Origin: Odontocerum albicorne
Lineage: Eukaryota > Arthropoda > Insecta > Trichoptera > Odontoceridae
Direction of reading: 5' to 3'
Assembly (NCBI GenBank): GCA_949825065.1
Contig: OX463859.1
Span: forward strand, 28,227,847 to 28,291,846
DNA length: 64,000 bases
The translations under genes were made by a program, and so were the position numbers. A model generated the notes under the pieces. That model worked only from the letters and a program-made list of their open reading frames with translations. It did not search any database and was not told the origin of the DNA. This document shows positions 22,310-33,439 of this stretch, piece by piece; positions within the stretch are counted from its first letter, which is position 1; the number at the start of each line of letters is the position of its first letter.

Positions 22310-22456
22310 GGTGACCAAAGTCATAGATATCTTTATATCACCGAATACTCGGCAGAAAAATTGCCTGTGTCATTCAAGGGGAATAGCTTAGCATTGGATT
22401 TGAACCAACGATCTTCCACATGGAAGTCCAGTGAATTACCGTGCAGCCATGAACCT
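22310..22456 (-). mobile_element. tRNA-derived SINE (family S2)
   Basis: On the minus strand GGCTGCACGGTAATTCACTG (A-box region) is followed by GATCGTTGGTTCAAATCCAA, a perfect B box. The tail GCAATTTTTCTGCCGAGTAT resembles that at 47640-47690. It lies in an Lst2 intron. Confidence 0.6.
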
Positions 22457-23095
22457 CATATGATAATAAATGCTGTAGAAATATGTGCCATGCACCTCAT
22501 ACAATGAATAAATACTGTAGAAATATGTGCCATGCACCTCATACAATGAATAAATACTGTAGAAATATGTGCCATGCACTTCATACAATGAATAAGTACT
22601 GTAGAAATATGTGCCATGCACCTCATACAATGAATAAATACTATAGAAATATGTGCCATGCACCTCATACAATGAATAAATACTGTAGAAATATGTGCCA
22701 TGCACCTCATACAATGAATAAATACTGTAGAAATATGTGCCATGCACCTCATACAATGAATAAATACTATAGAAATATGTGCCATGCACCTCATACAATG
22801 AATAAATACTGTAGAAATATGTACCATGCACCTCATACAATGAATAAATACTGTAGAAATATGTGCCATGCGCCTCATACAATGAATAAATGCTGTATAA
22901 ATACGTGCCATGCACCTCATACAATGAATAAATACTGTAGAAATATGTGCCATGCACCTCATACAATGAATAAATACTGTAGAAATATGTGCCATGCACC
23001 TCATACAATGAATAAATACTGTAGAAATATGTGCCATGCACCTCATACAATGAATAAATGCTGTATAAATACGTGCAATGCACCTCATTAAACTA
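22457..23095. repeat. 42-bp minisatellite, about 15 copies
   Basis: Unit CATGCACCTCATACAATGAA-TAAATACTGTAGAAATATGTGC. Because 42 is a multiple of 3 and units lack stops, long frames stay open on both strands (repeat [14 protein letters not shown] on +). These are repeat artefacts inside an Lst2 intron, not genes. Confidence 0.97.
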
Positions 23096-23207
23096 ATAAA
23101 TGCTGTTGAAATGTGTGCATTGACGGTTTTTAAATACCTCTGAGTTTCTGTCCAGACATTTTATCTTAGCAGTTATATTTAAGAGAAAAATTTATTGATA
23201 ATTTCAG

Positions 23208-23345
23208 GAGCACGTGCTGAACATCACGGGGCAGATCATGGACCAGCTCTTGGGCAGTGAAAGAGTGGCTCGAGGATTTCGAGTCAAATTCCCGGAAGAC
23301 GTGCTGCAGGATAACTTAGCTGGCCAGCTGTGGTTCGGCGCTGAG
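23208..23345 (+). CDS. Lst2: Lst2 internal coding exon (N-terminal conserved block, part 2)
   Basis: Forty-six codons running from [16 protein letters not shown] to [10 protein letters not shown], phase 0 at both ends. The [20 protein letters not shown] segment is a signature of the LST2 family N-terminal domain. The acceptor is ATTTCAG and the donor is GTAAAA. It joins directly to the exon ending at 22051. The intervening intron is filled by a 42-bp minisatellite and a tRNA-like SINE. Confidence 0.92.
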
Positions 23346-23504
23346 GTAAAATCTAATTTTGTCTTCCATCTTTATTTCAGCACGTCCTCCTACGTGGTCT
23401 AGTTTGTAAAACTTTTGTCTGCCATCTGAATATTTTGGACTCAATTACCTCAAAAATGAGTAAATTTTTCATTTATTTATTAATTTTTAACAACCGCATC
23501 CTTT

Positions 23505-24115
23505 ACCAAAAGTCAAAATGCAACATATACACACAAACAAGTCAAAAAGAAAAGTCAAAATGCAACATATATGATACACACAAACAAGTAAAAAAAAAAT
23601 TCAAAATACAACATATATCATACATACAAACAAGTAAAAAAAAATTCAAAATACAACATATATCATACATACAAACAAGTAAAAAAAAAAAGTCAAAATG
23701 CAACATATACACACAAACAAGTCAAAATGCAACATATCATACACACAAAAAAGTCAAAATGCAACATATACTCACAAACAAGTCAAAGTGCAACATATAC
23801 ACACAAACAAGTCAAAAAAAAAGTCTAAATGCAACATATACACAAAAACAAATAAAAAAAAAAGTCAAAATGCAATATATACACATAAACAAGTCAAAAT
23901 GCAACATATATGGTACACACAAACAAGTAAAAAAAAAGTCAAAATGCAACATATATCATACACACAAACAAGTCAAAAAAAAAAAATGCAACATATACAC
24001 ACAAACAAGTCAAAATGCAACATAGATGATACACAAACAAGTCAAAAAAAAAATATACTATATGCATACACACGTCAAAATGCTACACATGTAACATGTA
24101 CACACAAAAAATAAC
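23505..24115. repeat. Irregular 25-45-bp tandem array
   Basis: AGTCAAAATGCAACATATAC followed by ACACAAACAAGT and an A-run of variable length, about 18 times. Length variation is mainly in the A-run and in optional ATATCATACAC inserts. It lies in an Lst2 intron. Confidence 0.92.
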
Positions 24116-24167
24116 AAAAAAGCAAAAAATTCATATGAAAACAGCAATCAATCAAATATTAAAACAT

Positions 24168-24615
24168 ACATACCATCACGCCATTTCCCTCTCGGAGTAG
24201 GCAGAGAGAACAGAGCACCATACTTTCCTATCTTGACACATCCTTAGCCTCTTCATACATACAACTTCTATAATTTCTCTGATTTTCTACATTTTCTTCT
24301 TTTAGAATATCATTCACTTGATTCAACCATAATTTCCTTGGTCTTTCTCTCACACGACTTCAACTCATGTTTACACTATATATCTGTTTTGTTAATCTTT
24401 TTTCACTCATTCATTCCACATGCCCAAACAATCTCTGCACGCTCTTCTTCATCTTACTCAACACATCAGCCTTAATTTTTCCTTAATCACTTCATTCCGT
24501 ATTCTGTCATACATTGTCACTCCATGTATTCTCAATGCAGACATTTCTACAGCTTTTATTCGGCTCTTCTCTGTCTTTTTCCACGTCCATGTTTCACTCC
24601 CATACATAAATCAAA
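24168..24615 (-). mobile_element. LINE 3' end (family L1A)
   Basis: TACCATCACGCCATTTCCCT-CTCGGAGTAGGCAGAGAG terminus. The minus strand keeps codons of the SETWTWKK-like and RNEVIKEN-like tail. 5' end at about 24615. Confidence 0.75.
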
Positions 24616-24741
24616 ATAACTAACAAATTTTAAAATTATCAAAACGTCAATGCAATCAAAACAAAACATGATACAAATAAATAAAAAATTAATGTTGCAG
24701 TAGCGCTTCTTAATTAAAATTGTTTCAAATTCTTTTTTTTT

Positions 24742-24936
24742 TTTTTTACCTGGCGAGTTTATTGCCATGTGGCAATCTCTTCCAACCAACCAGAAAGATG
24801 TTTTTATAGGCCCTAAGTGTTATAACACCAGACTGGAATCCTATTTTAAAAAATCTGGGTTCCAGCGGGGATCGAACCCGCAACCTCCGGATCGGCAGAC
24901 AAGTGTCTTACCACCAGGCCACGGAAGTCGTCATGA
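24742..24936 (-). mobile_element. tRNA-derived SINE (family S1)
   Basis: Begins after a T-run with ACCTGGCGAGTTTATTGCCA, the complement of the family tail. The head reads (complement) TTCCGTGGCCTGGTGGTAAG and GCGGGTTCGATCCCCGCTGG, a clear B box. Full-length. Confidence 0.82.
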
Positions 24937-25034
24937 TGAATTAAAAATAAATATGGTGTAAAGTTTTTTATTATTTATTTTATGTAATACAGTATAATAT
25001 ATGAACAATCACAAAAGGCCGCAGATTTTCCGGA

Positions 25035-25505
25035 TGTTTAAAGAACACTATCTGGAAAAACAAGTATGTGAACATCCAAAGCAAGGTGAGGATATACAAG
25101 ACCTGTGCCCGCCCTATAATGACACACAGCATAGAGTCCAGAGCCGACACTGTCCGAACTAAAAATCTCCTTCGAACCAGCGAAATGAAGGTACTCAGGA
25201 GTATCGGTGGCAAAACCCTTCGTGATAGAGTACGAAACACAGAAATCCGAAGGATTTGCGAAGTTGAAGATATTGTCAGATGGGGACGACAGAGAAGAAG
25301 GTTCTGGAACGAACATGTATCCAAAATGACGGAACCAAGAGCCGTAAGAATGGCCAGGGACAGTATCCCCCAAGCAAGCAGACCTCCAGGACGACCTCGC
25401 AAAATATGGAAAGACAGCTGGCAGTCGACGTCACAAGAGGGAAATGATGATGCAGGACCAACAGGCCTAAAAGACGAGGAAGAAGAAGAAGAACAGTACA
25501 ATATC
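25035..25505 (+). mobile_element. LINE reverse-transcriptase C-terminal fragment, long open frame
   Basis: About 140 codons open: VNIQSKVRIYKTCARPIMTH, RTSEMKVLRSIGGKTLRDRV, EIRRICEVEDIVRWGRQRRR, PPGRPRKIWKDSWQS, ending in an acidic EEEEEEQ run. This is the tail of an RTE-like or related non-LTR element. It lies 140 bp before an Lst2 exon in the same orientation. Confidence 0.82.
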
Positions 25506-25647
25506 CACCATTTAAATTCTCTTATTTTATTCATCTTTATTTCGGTCTTTTAAGAAATTCAACTGAAGAGCTTTATGGTATTTTTTGAAGTAAAGTTTTA
25601 ACTTCGAATTCGCAATCTTTCTATATTTTTACAAACTATGCTTTCAG

Positions 25648-25847
25648 TGCTTAGCAGCTGGTTCGTCGATCATGAACCGCGAAGAGGAGTCGGCTGCGAT
25701 GCGACCCCTGGCCCGTGCTCTGACGCGCAGCCTGGAGACTGTGCGTGCACTGCTAAGGGAACACTGCCTGCGCTGCAACCAGCACGGAGCCTCCCTCATC
25801 ACTTGTTGCAGTGAGGTGCTGCATGAGAGCCTCAAGATATTTGACAG
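25648..25847 (+). CDS. Lst2: Lst2 internal coding exon (N-terminal conserved block, part 3)
   Basis: 200 nt (66 codons plus 2 nt) encoding [20 protein letters not shown], then an amphipathic helix region ([17 protein letters not shown]), then LHESLKIFD. The MNRE-ES-MRPLA pattern is diagnostic of LST2 proteins. The acceptor is CTTTCAG and the donor is CAG|GTCCGC. The last two bases (AG) are completed by the next exon to give Arg. The preceding intron holds a simple-sequence array, a SINE and a LINE fragment; the following one is about 4.6 kb. Confidence 0.92.
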
Positions 25848-27725
25848 GTCCGCTAAATTGACTATTTTATCTTTATATATGATTTATAACAAGATGATTA
25901 ACCCATGCCATGCACAGTTTCAAAGTTAATTAGTTTCATAACATTTCTAAACTGTTAAAAAACTGTGATTGTATATAAAATATTCACAGGGTTAACTGCC
26001 TACTACTCTTACGAACACATTTTATATCAATTTCCCAAAATTAAAGACAACAATACTACCTTGACACATCACCTGACAGCTGAATGTCGAAACTATAAAA
26101 TCCTCACTTGCGACTATTATTTATTCACTACGTCAGGACGTGGATAAATAGAAATTTGTTATCGCATAACACTTGGCTCAGAAGTTACCAACTTGTTCAT
26201 GAAGACTATTTTTCTTCTTATATTAAATGAAGTTATCTCACCTTCCCTATAATAATTAAATTAAATAAGAGAAAATGTTTTCGTGTTTAACTAAACGTAT
26301 GTTTTTGAAATTTACAAATTTTTGTGTACTTAATCTGACAGATGAATTGCGCCTGATGATGTTACAAAAGATATTTTGCCTTAGGGAGGGTTATAGCCAA
26401 TTATGCTTATATAAGAGAATCAATGTAATAAATAAAAAAAATTGTTTAGATGACTGATTAGTGAAAAAGAAGAAACGTAACAAATATACACGTAAATAAA
26501 TTAAATCGGTTATGCGAAGGACAACCGAAAAACACATGATTTATAGTATCATCGTCCTAACGATACTTGCAGCTGGGATCTTCTAAAATGCCCATTCAGT
26601 TTTAGGAGATCGGTCCTTAAGGGAAGAGATGATGAGGATGATTTGTTGATAAATAATAAAACACGTTAGATCGCAATGCGGAAAGAGAGTCTGTCCAATT
26701 TTATTAGTAACGTAGGTATTTATATCTTTTTAGAATGTGCGCGGGAATGCGCTCACGATATGCCTACGTCTCGTTTCTGCGAATGCAAAACGATTAATTG
26801 TTGTATGTAGGTATCATTCAAATACGGAACTGGCGAGACAAGCGTGGTGCGTTCTCTCTCTAGTATGGAATGCGGTCCGCTCGGCTATGGGTTGAATGGC
26901 CGGCGTGTGACCTTCGGACTTGTTTATTTAAATTTGTCGAGGAATGCGAAGGTCATTTCATCGGTCATTGACCGTATGTATGAACGCCCACAGTATTTCG
27001 AGTGGGCGACCGCCACACAGTAAAGGTGACTAACAACCACACAGCGGCCCATCCGCAAGTTACACAATATATAGTAGAGGTCTTGTTTTTTCTTATTATA
27101 TCAAAACACTGTTACAAAGGGATAGATTGCTGGATTGATTTATATCTAAAGCCTTTATCTACACCAGTTACGTTGTGATTCATTGGTGCCAAATCACTTG
27201 TTTATTTTTATTTAAAAGTTCAAATCAGGGTGATAGATTATCCTTCTTTTATAGATTTAAAAACAAAACACCTTTAAGGTGATATTTAACCAGCAAAGGT
27301 CGCTGTATAAGATATCATACTTCAAACCGACCTATCGCCCGTGGTAATGTGATAATCCCTGTACCGTCTGTGAGTGTAACACTAGATATTGCCCCCGTTA
27401 ATCCCAACCTCTGCATTGGGTTTACGACCTAATTTTAATAAAGAAATTGGCCGTGGATTTATTGAAAAATTGCTCTGTTATGTGACATGACAACAATATG
27501 TACTTTAATAGTAGGCATTTGACAAAATCGAAAACTGCTAAATAGTTGATTAGATGTGGTTTGGGGTATGAACGTTGCTAACCGAAGGCAGCGACTTACG
27601 TTGTTACTATATCAATGGCATGTAATATAGAAAACTCAAATGTAGTTGAGTTTTCTAAATGTATACCAGGGTTACCTTTTTGAACATGCGAGCTATTTTT
27701 TTAAGGGCAGCGTCACATTCTACCA
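25848..27725. other. Lst2 intron sequence, nothing assignable
   Basis: Short frames at 25965-26457 have no recognisable domain. A GC-richer patch at 26740-27060 ends GTAAAGGTGACTAACAACCA-CACAGCGGCCCATCCGC. An inverted match to that end lies at 58370-58420, suggesting an unclassified repeat. Confidence 0.4.
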
Positions 27726-27727
27726 GT

Positions 27728-28052
27728 ACGGGAAAAATACAATATTATAATCAGCTATAATAATTTGATATTTATTATTAAGAAAAAATACAATATTATA
27801 ATCAGCTATAATAATTTAATATTTATTATTAAGAAAGAATACAATATTATAATCAGCTATAATAATTTAATATTTATTATCAAGAAAAAATACAATAATA
27901 TAATCAGCTATAATAATTTAATATTTATTAATAAGAAAAAATACAATATTGTAATCAGCTATAATAATTTAACAATATTTGTTATTAAGAAAAAAATACA
28001 ATATTATAATCAGCTATAATAATTTAATATTTATTATTAAGAAAAAAATAAT
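27728..28052. repeat. 50-53-bp tandem repeat, 6 copies
   Basis: Unit AAAAATACAATATTATAATC-AGCTATAATAATTTAATATTTATTATTAAG. Almost pure A/T. It lies in an Lst2 intron. Confidence 0.93.
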
Positions 28053-28261
28053 ATGGTATTCAATTTACAAATTTATCATATTATTTATTTATTTATTTAT
28101 TTTTTCAAAACAGGCTTAGCCCAATTACTTTGAAAAATACAAGACATTAAAAAAGAAGAAAAATTACATAGAAATTTTTTTTTTAAATTATATAAAATAA
28201 AAAATAATCCATATGTATACAAACGCGTATATACACACAAACATATGTTACATATATATTC

Positions 28262-28590
28262 AGTCACTTAAGTATGTTGATGAGTGCTTTCTAACGTGCT
28301 CAATCTAAGAAGAAAATTTACTTTTGCTTTTGGTAATGTGATATGAAATATGTCAATATCCGAAGCAGTCTCGTTCAGAAGAGTTAAGGCCGTTCCAACA
28401 GGCATAGCGGCTGGAAGACCCGTTCTTGCGTATGTTATTGAGAACAGTTCTTGCCGGCGCAGTCTAGTGTAATTGTTAGGAACATTTAACGCTAATCTTT
28501 GTAGTAATGCTGGACAGCTCACAGCTCCTCGAACGAGTCTGACAACGTATACCAGGAGACGCAGATCTCTTCTTACGCTCAAGGAGTATG
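28262..28590 (-). mobile_element. C-terminal tail of a LINE (family L1B), copy 2
   Basis: Open minus-strand frame VRLVRGAVSCPALLQRLALN, RRQELFSITYARTGLPAAMP, LTLLNETASDIDIFHITLP. Better preserved than the copy at 12535 and extends further 5'. Confidence 0.6.
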
Positions 28591-28891
28591 AAGAAAAAAG
28601 ACTAGAAACACAATTTTATCCAAGCTAGATCAAGATATTGGCGCTAACAAGAGCATCTTTCATATTTGTAATGCATCTATTGACAAATTAAAGAACTAAA
28701 ATCTATCAGTCGGTAAGGTATAATCTATCAGTCGGTAAGGTATAATTCACATTTAAAACAACTAATTTCACTTTTTCAGTTTGTCGTAGTTCTTATTAAA
28801 GCCGAGTAAAATAATATTTTACAGTATATACAATGGAAGAAAAGCATACCGCGATCAACTGGTTGAATATCTCTGGTATATACTGTTGATA

Positions 28892-30134
28892 ACACATCGA
28901 TCAATAAGTTTCGGGACTAACTACTAAAACAACATTTGTTTGCCAAAATTCTTCTTTATTCATCAACATAGTCTCCTTCAAGAGCGATACATTCATTCCA
29001 ACGCTTTCCTAACTTTTCTATGCCAGCCGTGTAGAACGATTTATCTTTGGTTTCAAAATAGGTGTTAGTTTCGGCAATCACTTCTTCATTGGAGCCAAAT
29101 CTCTTTCCCTGGAGCATCTTTTTGAGGTCTGCGAACAGCCAATAGTTGCTGGGGGCCAAATTCGGAGAATACGGTGGGTGCGGAAGCAATTCGAAGTTCA
29201 TGTCATGCAATTTGTCCATCATTTCCATCGACTTGTGACACGGTGCATTGTCCTGATGAAAGAGAACGCTTCAAACGCTCCAATAACGCTATGTAATATT
29301 CGCTATTGACGGTTTTTCCTTTTTCAAGGTAATCGATGAATATTATACCATGCGCATCCCAAAATACAGAGGCCATAACCTTCCCAGCAGACTGTTGAGT
29401 TTTTGGTCACTTCGGACGACTTTCACCGGCTGCTCTCCACTCAGCTGACTTCCGATTTGATTCCGGAGTATAGTGGGGGATCCAAATTTCATCCATTGTC
29501 ACATACCGACGCAAAAACTCCTGTTTATTTCGCGTAAACAGTGCCAAACAGCGCTCTGAATCATCGATGCGTTGCTGCTATTCCATTGTGAGCAAATGCG
29601 GCACCCATTTAGAAAAAAGCTTTTTCATGACCAAATGTTCATGCAAAATAGTGTAAACACTACCAAATGATATCTTCAGGATGTCAGCTATCTCACGCAA
29701 CTTTACTTTGCGATTTTCCATCACGATTTTGAGGGGTTTTTTTTAATGTTTTCTGGTGTAACAGCCTCATTTAGACGACCAGAGCGTTCAGCATCATTTG
29801 TGTCTGTACGACCGCGTTTGAAATCAGCATACAAACGACAAATGGTTGTTTTCGACGGAGCAGAGCCCGGATAACACTTTTCAAGCCATCGCTGAGTTTA
29901 AACGGTATTTTTTCCCATTAAAAAGCAATGTTTTATCAACATACAAAATTAGGTTTTTTCCATTGTTTTGAAAATAGCAAAAGTAGCGTCACTAAAACCA
30001 CTGTAACTCAATGTCGGAATGTCATGAAAGTTTGACACGTAACTTCTAAAGGTTGGGACTAACTGAGAATGGTGTGGGTTTGTTATTAGAGGCGCCATCT
30101 GTTGGTTAGTTCCGGAACTTATTGATCAATGTGT
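28892..30134 (-). mobile_element. Full-length but degenerate mariner with mutated catalytic site
   Basis: TIRs ACACATCGATCAATAAGTTT and the complement of CTTATTGATCAATGTGT, with TA at 28890-28891 and 30135-30136. The C-terminal frame (29228-28956) reads LPHPPYSPNLAPSNYWLFAD: the third catalytic Asp of APSDY is Asn here. Upstream, HQDNAPCHKS- and WDAHGII-type segments survive across frameshifts. 1,243 bp, inactive. Confidence 0.85.
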
Positions 30135-30405
30135 TATAGTGTTGCATGGATTGTGTGGAAAGCAATGTGTGACAGAATAGGGAGTTATGACACTAAGATA
30201 CAATGGAGATTGAAAGAAGATGCAGTATTTTATGCAATGCTATCTATAACTTACATTTTAATTAACTGATCATACTAAATTCTGTGGACACTTGTTATTG
30301 AAATATTCTCCATGTATGTTCATTTTGTGTTTCGTATTATCTTACGTCAAAACATTGTAAGTGACCCTTAGGAAATAAAAATAATCGTGACTGTGGTATT
30401 TCCAG
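30135..30405. other. Lst2 intron sequence
   Basis: No feature apart from the splice acceptor at its end. Confidence 0.5.
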
Positions 30406-30553
30406 GTTATTTGCGGAATTTGAGCTGTGCTACGTGAGTGCCATGGTTCCTGTGAAGTCTCCCAAGGAGTTTGAAGTCCAGCAACACATCTGTGTACTGT
30501 TCTCAGAGACCCTGCAGAGGGCCCGGCGAATTGGACTTCTTACACAGGAACAG
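30406..30553 (+). CDS. Lst2: Lst2 internal coding exon (N-terminal conserved block, part 4)
   Basis: 148 nt completing an Arg codon and encoding [19 protein letters not shown] through [17 protein letters not shown]. The FAEFELSYVSAMV-like core is among the best conserved stretches of the LST2 family. The acceptor is TTTCCAG and the donor CAG|GTGAAA. It ends in phase 0. The human and fly proteins both have this segment directly after the helix encoded by the previous exon, so no exon appears to be missing between them. Confidence 0.92.
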
Positions 30554-30725
30554 GTGAAAATCTTGAAATTAACTGATTTAATAATTAATCAACAGTTTAT
30601 CCCTTGAATATTCCTGTGTGCCTCAGAAACTTGCGATATTTTTTCATGCCTCAAAAACTTACATAATGATGATGATTATAAGGAAAGAAACATAAAGATA
30701 TCTATCATGTTTCTTTTCTTCTTAA

Positions 30726-31009
30726 CCTGTACACCGCGTTAAAAATCAAATTCCACGAATCCTGTGCGCGGCACAATTTCGGCGTTTTTTTAATTTCTAA
30801 GTTTAAACGCGTATTTTGTTTAGAACCACTGATATTTGATTACAACACCAAGTAAACATGACATTCAAGTAATTTTCTGATAATAAATAATAGTCATTAC
30901 TCTTAAGGAGACTCATTAAATAAAGAAGATAAACTTAACATTACGTAAAATACACAAAGGAATGCTACAGATCAGATCACAGGTGTTTGTGCTTCCCGCG
31001 AGGAACACG
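30726..31009. mobile_element. piggyBac-type MITE (family P2) with TTAA duplication
   Basis: TTAA at 30722-30725 and 31010-31013. Ends CCTGTACACCGCG and CGCGAGGAACACG are imperfect inverted repeats. 284 bp; an inverted copy is at 52429-52709. Confidence 0.78.
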
Positions 31010-31013
31010 TTAA

Positions 31014-31604
31014 TTACCTATGTTTCCACTCCATACAGTGTTATGGAGAAAACAATATACTAAACTAGGCGGATTTCGGTTACTAAACTAGACTGGTTAG
31101 TCCATATCTTTGTCGGACTTGTAAAAGCTGATTTAGCCATTCCGATTTGACTTCACATCCTCGAAATAAGAGCACCTAGGTAGACAAACACATTAACCTC
31201 TTTATAATCCCCTAACTAATCACTACTTATGCTCAGAATCCACGATAAGAACTTTTGTTTATTTCTAGTCCTAGTTGATGATTCTATTTTAACTCGGAAG
31301 ATCCTCGGCCATCTCAACTTGGCCATTGACTTATATCGTCTACTATACTTACATTGAAGATTTTACGACCTCCTAAGACAAAACCACCTTCCCATCCATC
31401 TAATATTTTTCTCATGATACGTTGAATAAATCTGGTGATACTATACAGCCTTGACATACTCCTTTCTGCGCATGGAATGATTCTGTGAGGAATTTGTCTA
31501 CTCTCACAGATCTCGACTACTTTGTTCATACAGGTAATCTGATATATAATGAAATTTTGTATAAAAGCATAGGTATTGTATTGTATTTTACTTTCGCTGT
31601 ATAC
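31014..31604. other. Lst2 intron, weak LINE-like traces
   Basis: Phrases near 31090-31290 look like an old minus-strand reverse-transcriptase relic (CTAGGTAGACAAACACATTA), but no frame is readable. Low certainty. Confidence 0.3.
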
Positions 31605-31795
31605 AGTACAACCTGGCGGGCTTATTGCTCTTCCAACCAACAATCTCTTCCAACCAACCAGAAATATGTTAAAGAGGCCTTCAGTGAAAATCATACTGAA
31701 ATCCTTTTTAAAAAAATCTAGGTTCCAGTAAGATTTGAACTCGCAACCTCTTGGTTGGGAGACATGCGTCTTGCCAACTAGACCATGCCATAGGT
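31605..31795 (-). mobile_element. tRNA-derived SINE (family S1), diverged
   Basis: CCTGGCGGGCTTATTGC, CAATCTCTTCCAACCAACCA-GAAATATG and (complement) GGTTGCGAGTTCAAATCTTA show the family tail and a decayed B box. An extra CTTCCAACCAACAAT is duplicated near 31634. Confidence 0.72.
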
Positions 31796-31829
31796 AATGT
31801 AATTTGTAGGGTAAAACCACAAGTAATAG

Positions 31830-32163
31830 CTATACTTCCTATAATTGAGGTTCGTTTGGTTCAGAACTGCCCTGGATGACCAGGAAGTCTTTTATGCTCT
31901 GAAGAAGAATTGAGAGAACCAAGGACGTGTCAAAATGAGAGATGTTACGTGATGAATCGACTCTCTGTATCTGTAGTAAGGAGCAGTCCATACTACGCCT
32001 GCTGCAGTGCCCGAGTAGAACTTGATTCGTAGAACGCCCAATGCTGCCTACTCGTAGATGACAGAATTCCGGGCACTTTTGACTTGATACAAAGTAGAAT
32101 TTGACTATATTAGAGACGTTTATAAAAGAGAACTAGGTAAATGTGAACTGCTGTTTAATTGTA
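31830..32163. other. No feature recognised
   Basis: Lst2 intron sequence with no match seen. Confidence 0.4.
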
Positions 32164-32708
32164 AAGGGTCTTTCAAATTGAGCGGTTTTTTAAATTCTTG
32201 GATAAAACACAGATGGCGTCAAGAACTTGCCTGGGACTTGTGACATTTGAGAAGTGTAATGTATGACATTTATAAAAATGGAGTCGTATACAATACAATA
32301 ACGTGTTCAAATTGTTGAATTATTTTATGTATTGTAATCTCCGGAAACTGGAGATGTTAATTGGCCACCAAGATCATGTGATCTGATACCGTTGGACTAT
32401 TATCTCTGGGGTTACGTGAAAAGCCAGGTCAATAAGAATGACCCCCGATCAATTCCTGAGCTGAAGGACGAAATTATTCGCGTTATTGGTGACTTAGAAT
32501 CGCAATTACGCCAAAATGTCATCGAAAATTTTGACAAAAGAATGGACATGTGTGGAGCTGCAAGAGGTGGACATTTGGCGGATATTGTTTTTTGTGTTTA
32601 AATGTTATACATTATACTTTAATGACCAATAAAAAGTTTTTTGAAATCAAAGCAAATTGTGTGTTTTATTTAATAATTTAAAAAAACCGCTCAATTTGAA
32701 AGACCCTT
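32164..32708 (+). mobile_element. 545-bp Tc1/mariner-type element with transposase C-terminus
   Basis: TIRs AAGGGTCTTTCAAATTGAGC and complement, TA on both sides. Contains the C-terminal end of a transposase: PLDYYLWGYVKSQVNKND, IPELKDEIIRVIGDLESQL, NVIENFDKRMDMCGAARGGH. The first two catalytic residues and the HTH are missing, so it is non-autonomous. A second copy is at 37890-39058. Confidence 0.85.
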
Positions 32709-33192
32709 TATATCTAAATAATATCTAGAATTGGAGTTATTTGTAATTATTTGGAACTAGTTGCAACTCGTGAAATATTCACGGAAGTAAAACAAATTCT
32801 ACATTTATGAAAATATATATTCATAAATGTAAAATTTGTTTATATATATCATTTATACATCGTCCCCTTTTACACCGGTTCAAAAATTGTTAGCTAGGTA
32901 TTTAAAATTTGTTCAGTATCCCCACCGAGATTCAAATTTCGAATTACTTTCAGAGAGAATCCAAGTATTCCTCTCTCGCTCTCTTGTATTCAAAATTCAA
33001 TTCTCGTATTCTTTCTTTGACAACAACCATCGTATGGGTTTTGGCCTATTTATACTTTGATATTGATTCTTTGTAGTTTTGCTTACCAGGATCTTGATAT
33101 TATCACATTCACCTTTAGTTGGCTATCTCTCCGTGTTGTTCTATGTGATGCAGTGTTTTCATTATTTCTAAGGACTTTTAATTGTTTTTCAG
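32709..33192. other. Lst2 intron sequence
   Basis: A small perfect hairpin (TCTACATTTATGAA/TTCATAAATGTAAA) lies at 32797-32835. Otherwise nothing seen before the acceptor at 33192. Confidence 0.5.
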
Positions 33193-33298
33193 GTGGATGA
33201 CTATGATCCGGCTCTGATGTTTGCCATTCCACGCCTGGCCATCGTCAGTGGTCTCCTCATATACTCCAGTGGCCCTCTGAGCATAGACAAAGCTCCAG
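33193..33298 (+). CDS. Lst2: Lst2 internal coding exon (N-terminal conserved block, part 5)
   Basis: 106 nt (35 codons plus 1 nt) encoding [20 protein letters not shown] and then [15 protein letters not shown]. The PALMF-IPRLAIV motif is characteristic of LST2. The acceptor is TTTTTCAG and the donor CAG|GTATTT. The single leftover G joins AG of the next exon to give Glu. Confidence 0.92.
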
Positions 33299-33439
33299 GT
33301 ATTTTATTTTATTTCATTACAATATACGGTATTTTATCGACCATTAATAAAGGTTACGAGAGTAATACACAAATAAAGAATTTTGATTACGCATGAATAT
33401 AAATACAAATTGTCACAAAAATTATAAACATTTACATGA

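Noticed and set aside
22436..23091. Open frames of about 200 codons on both strands with repeats such as [14 protein letters not shown]
   Set aside because: They come entirely from a 42-bp minisatellite whose unit is a multiple of three; the region lies between two Lst2 exons.
23435..24114. Lys/Asn/Thr-rich open frames of 196 and 138 codons
   Set aside because: Translation of an A-rich simple-sequence array in an Lst2 intron.
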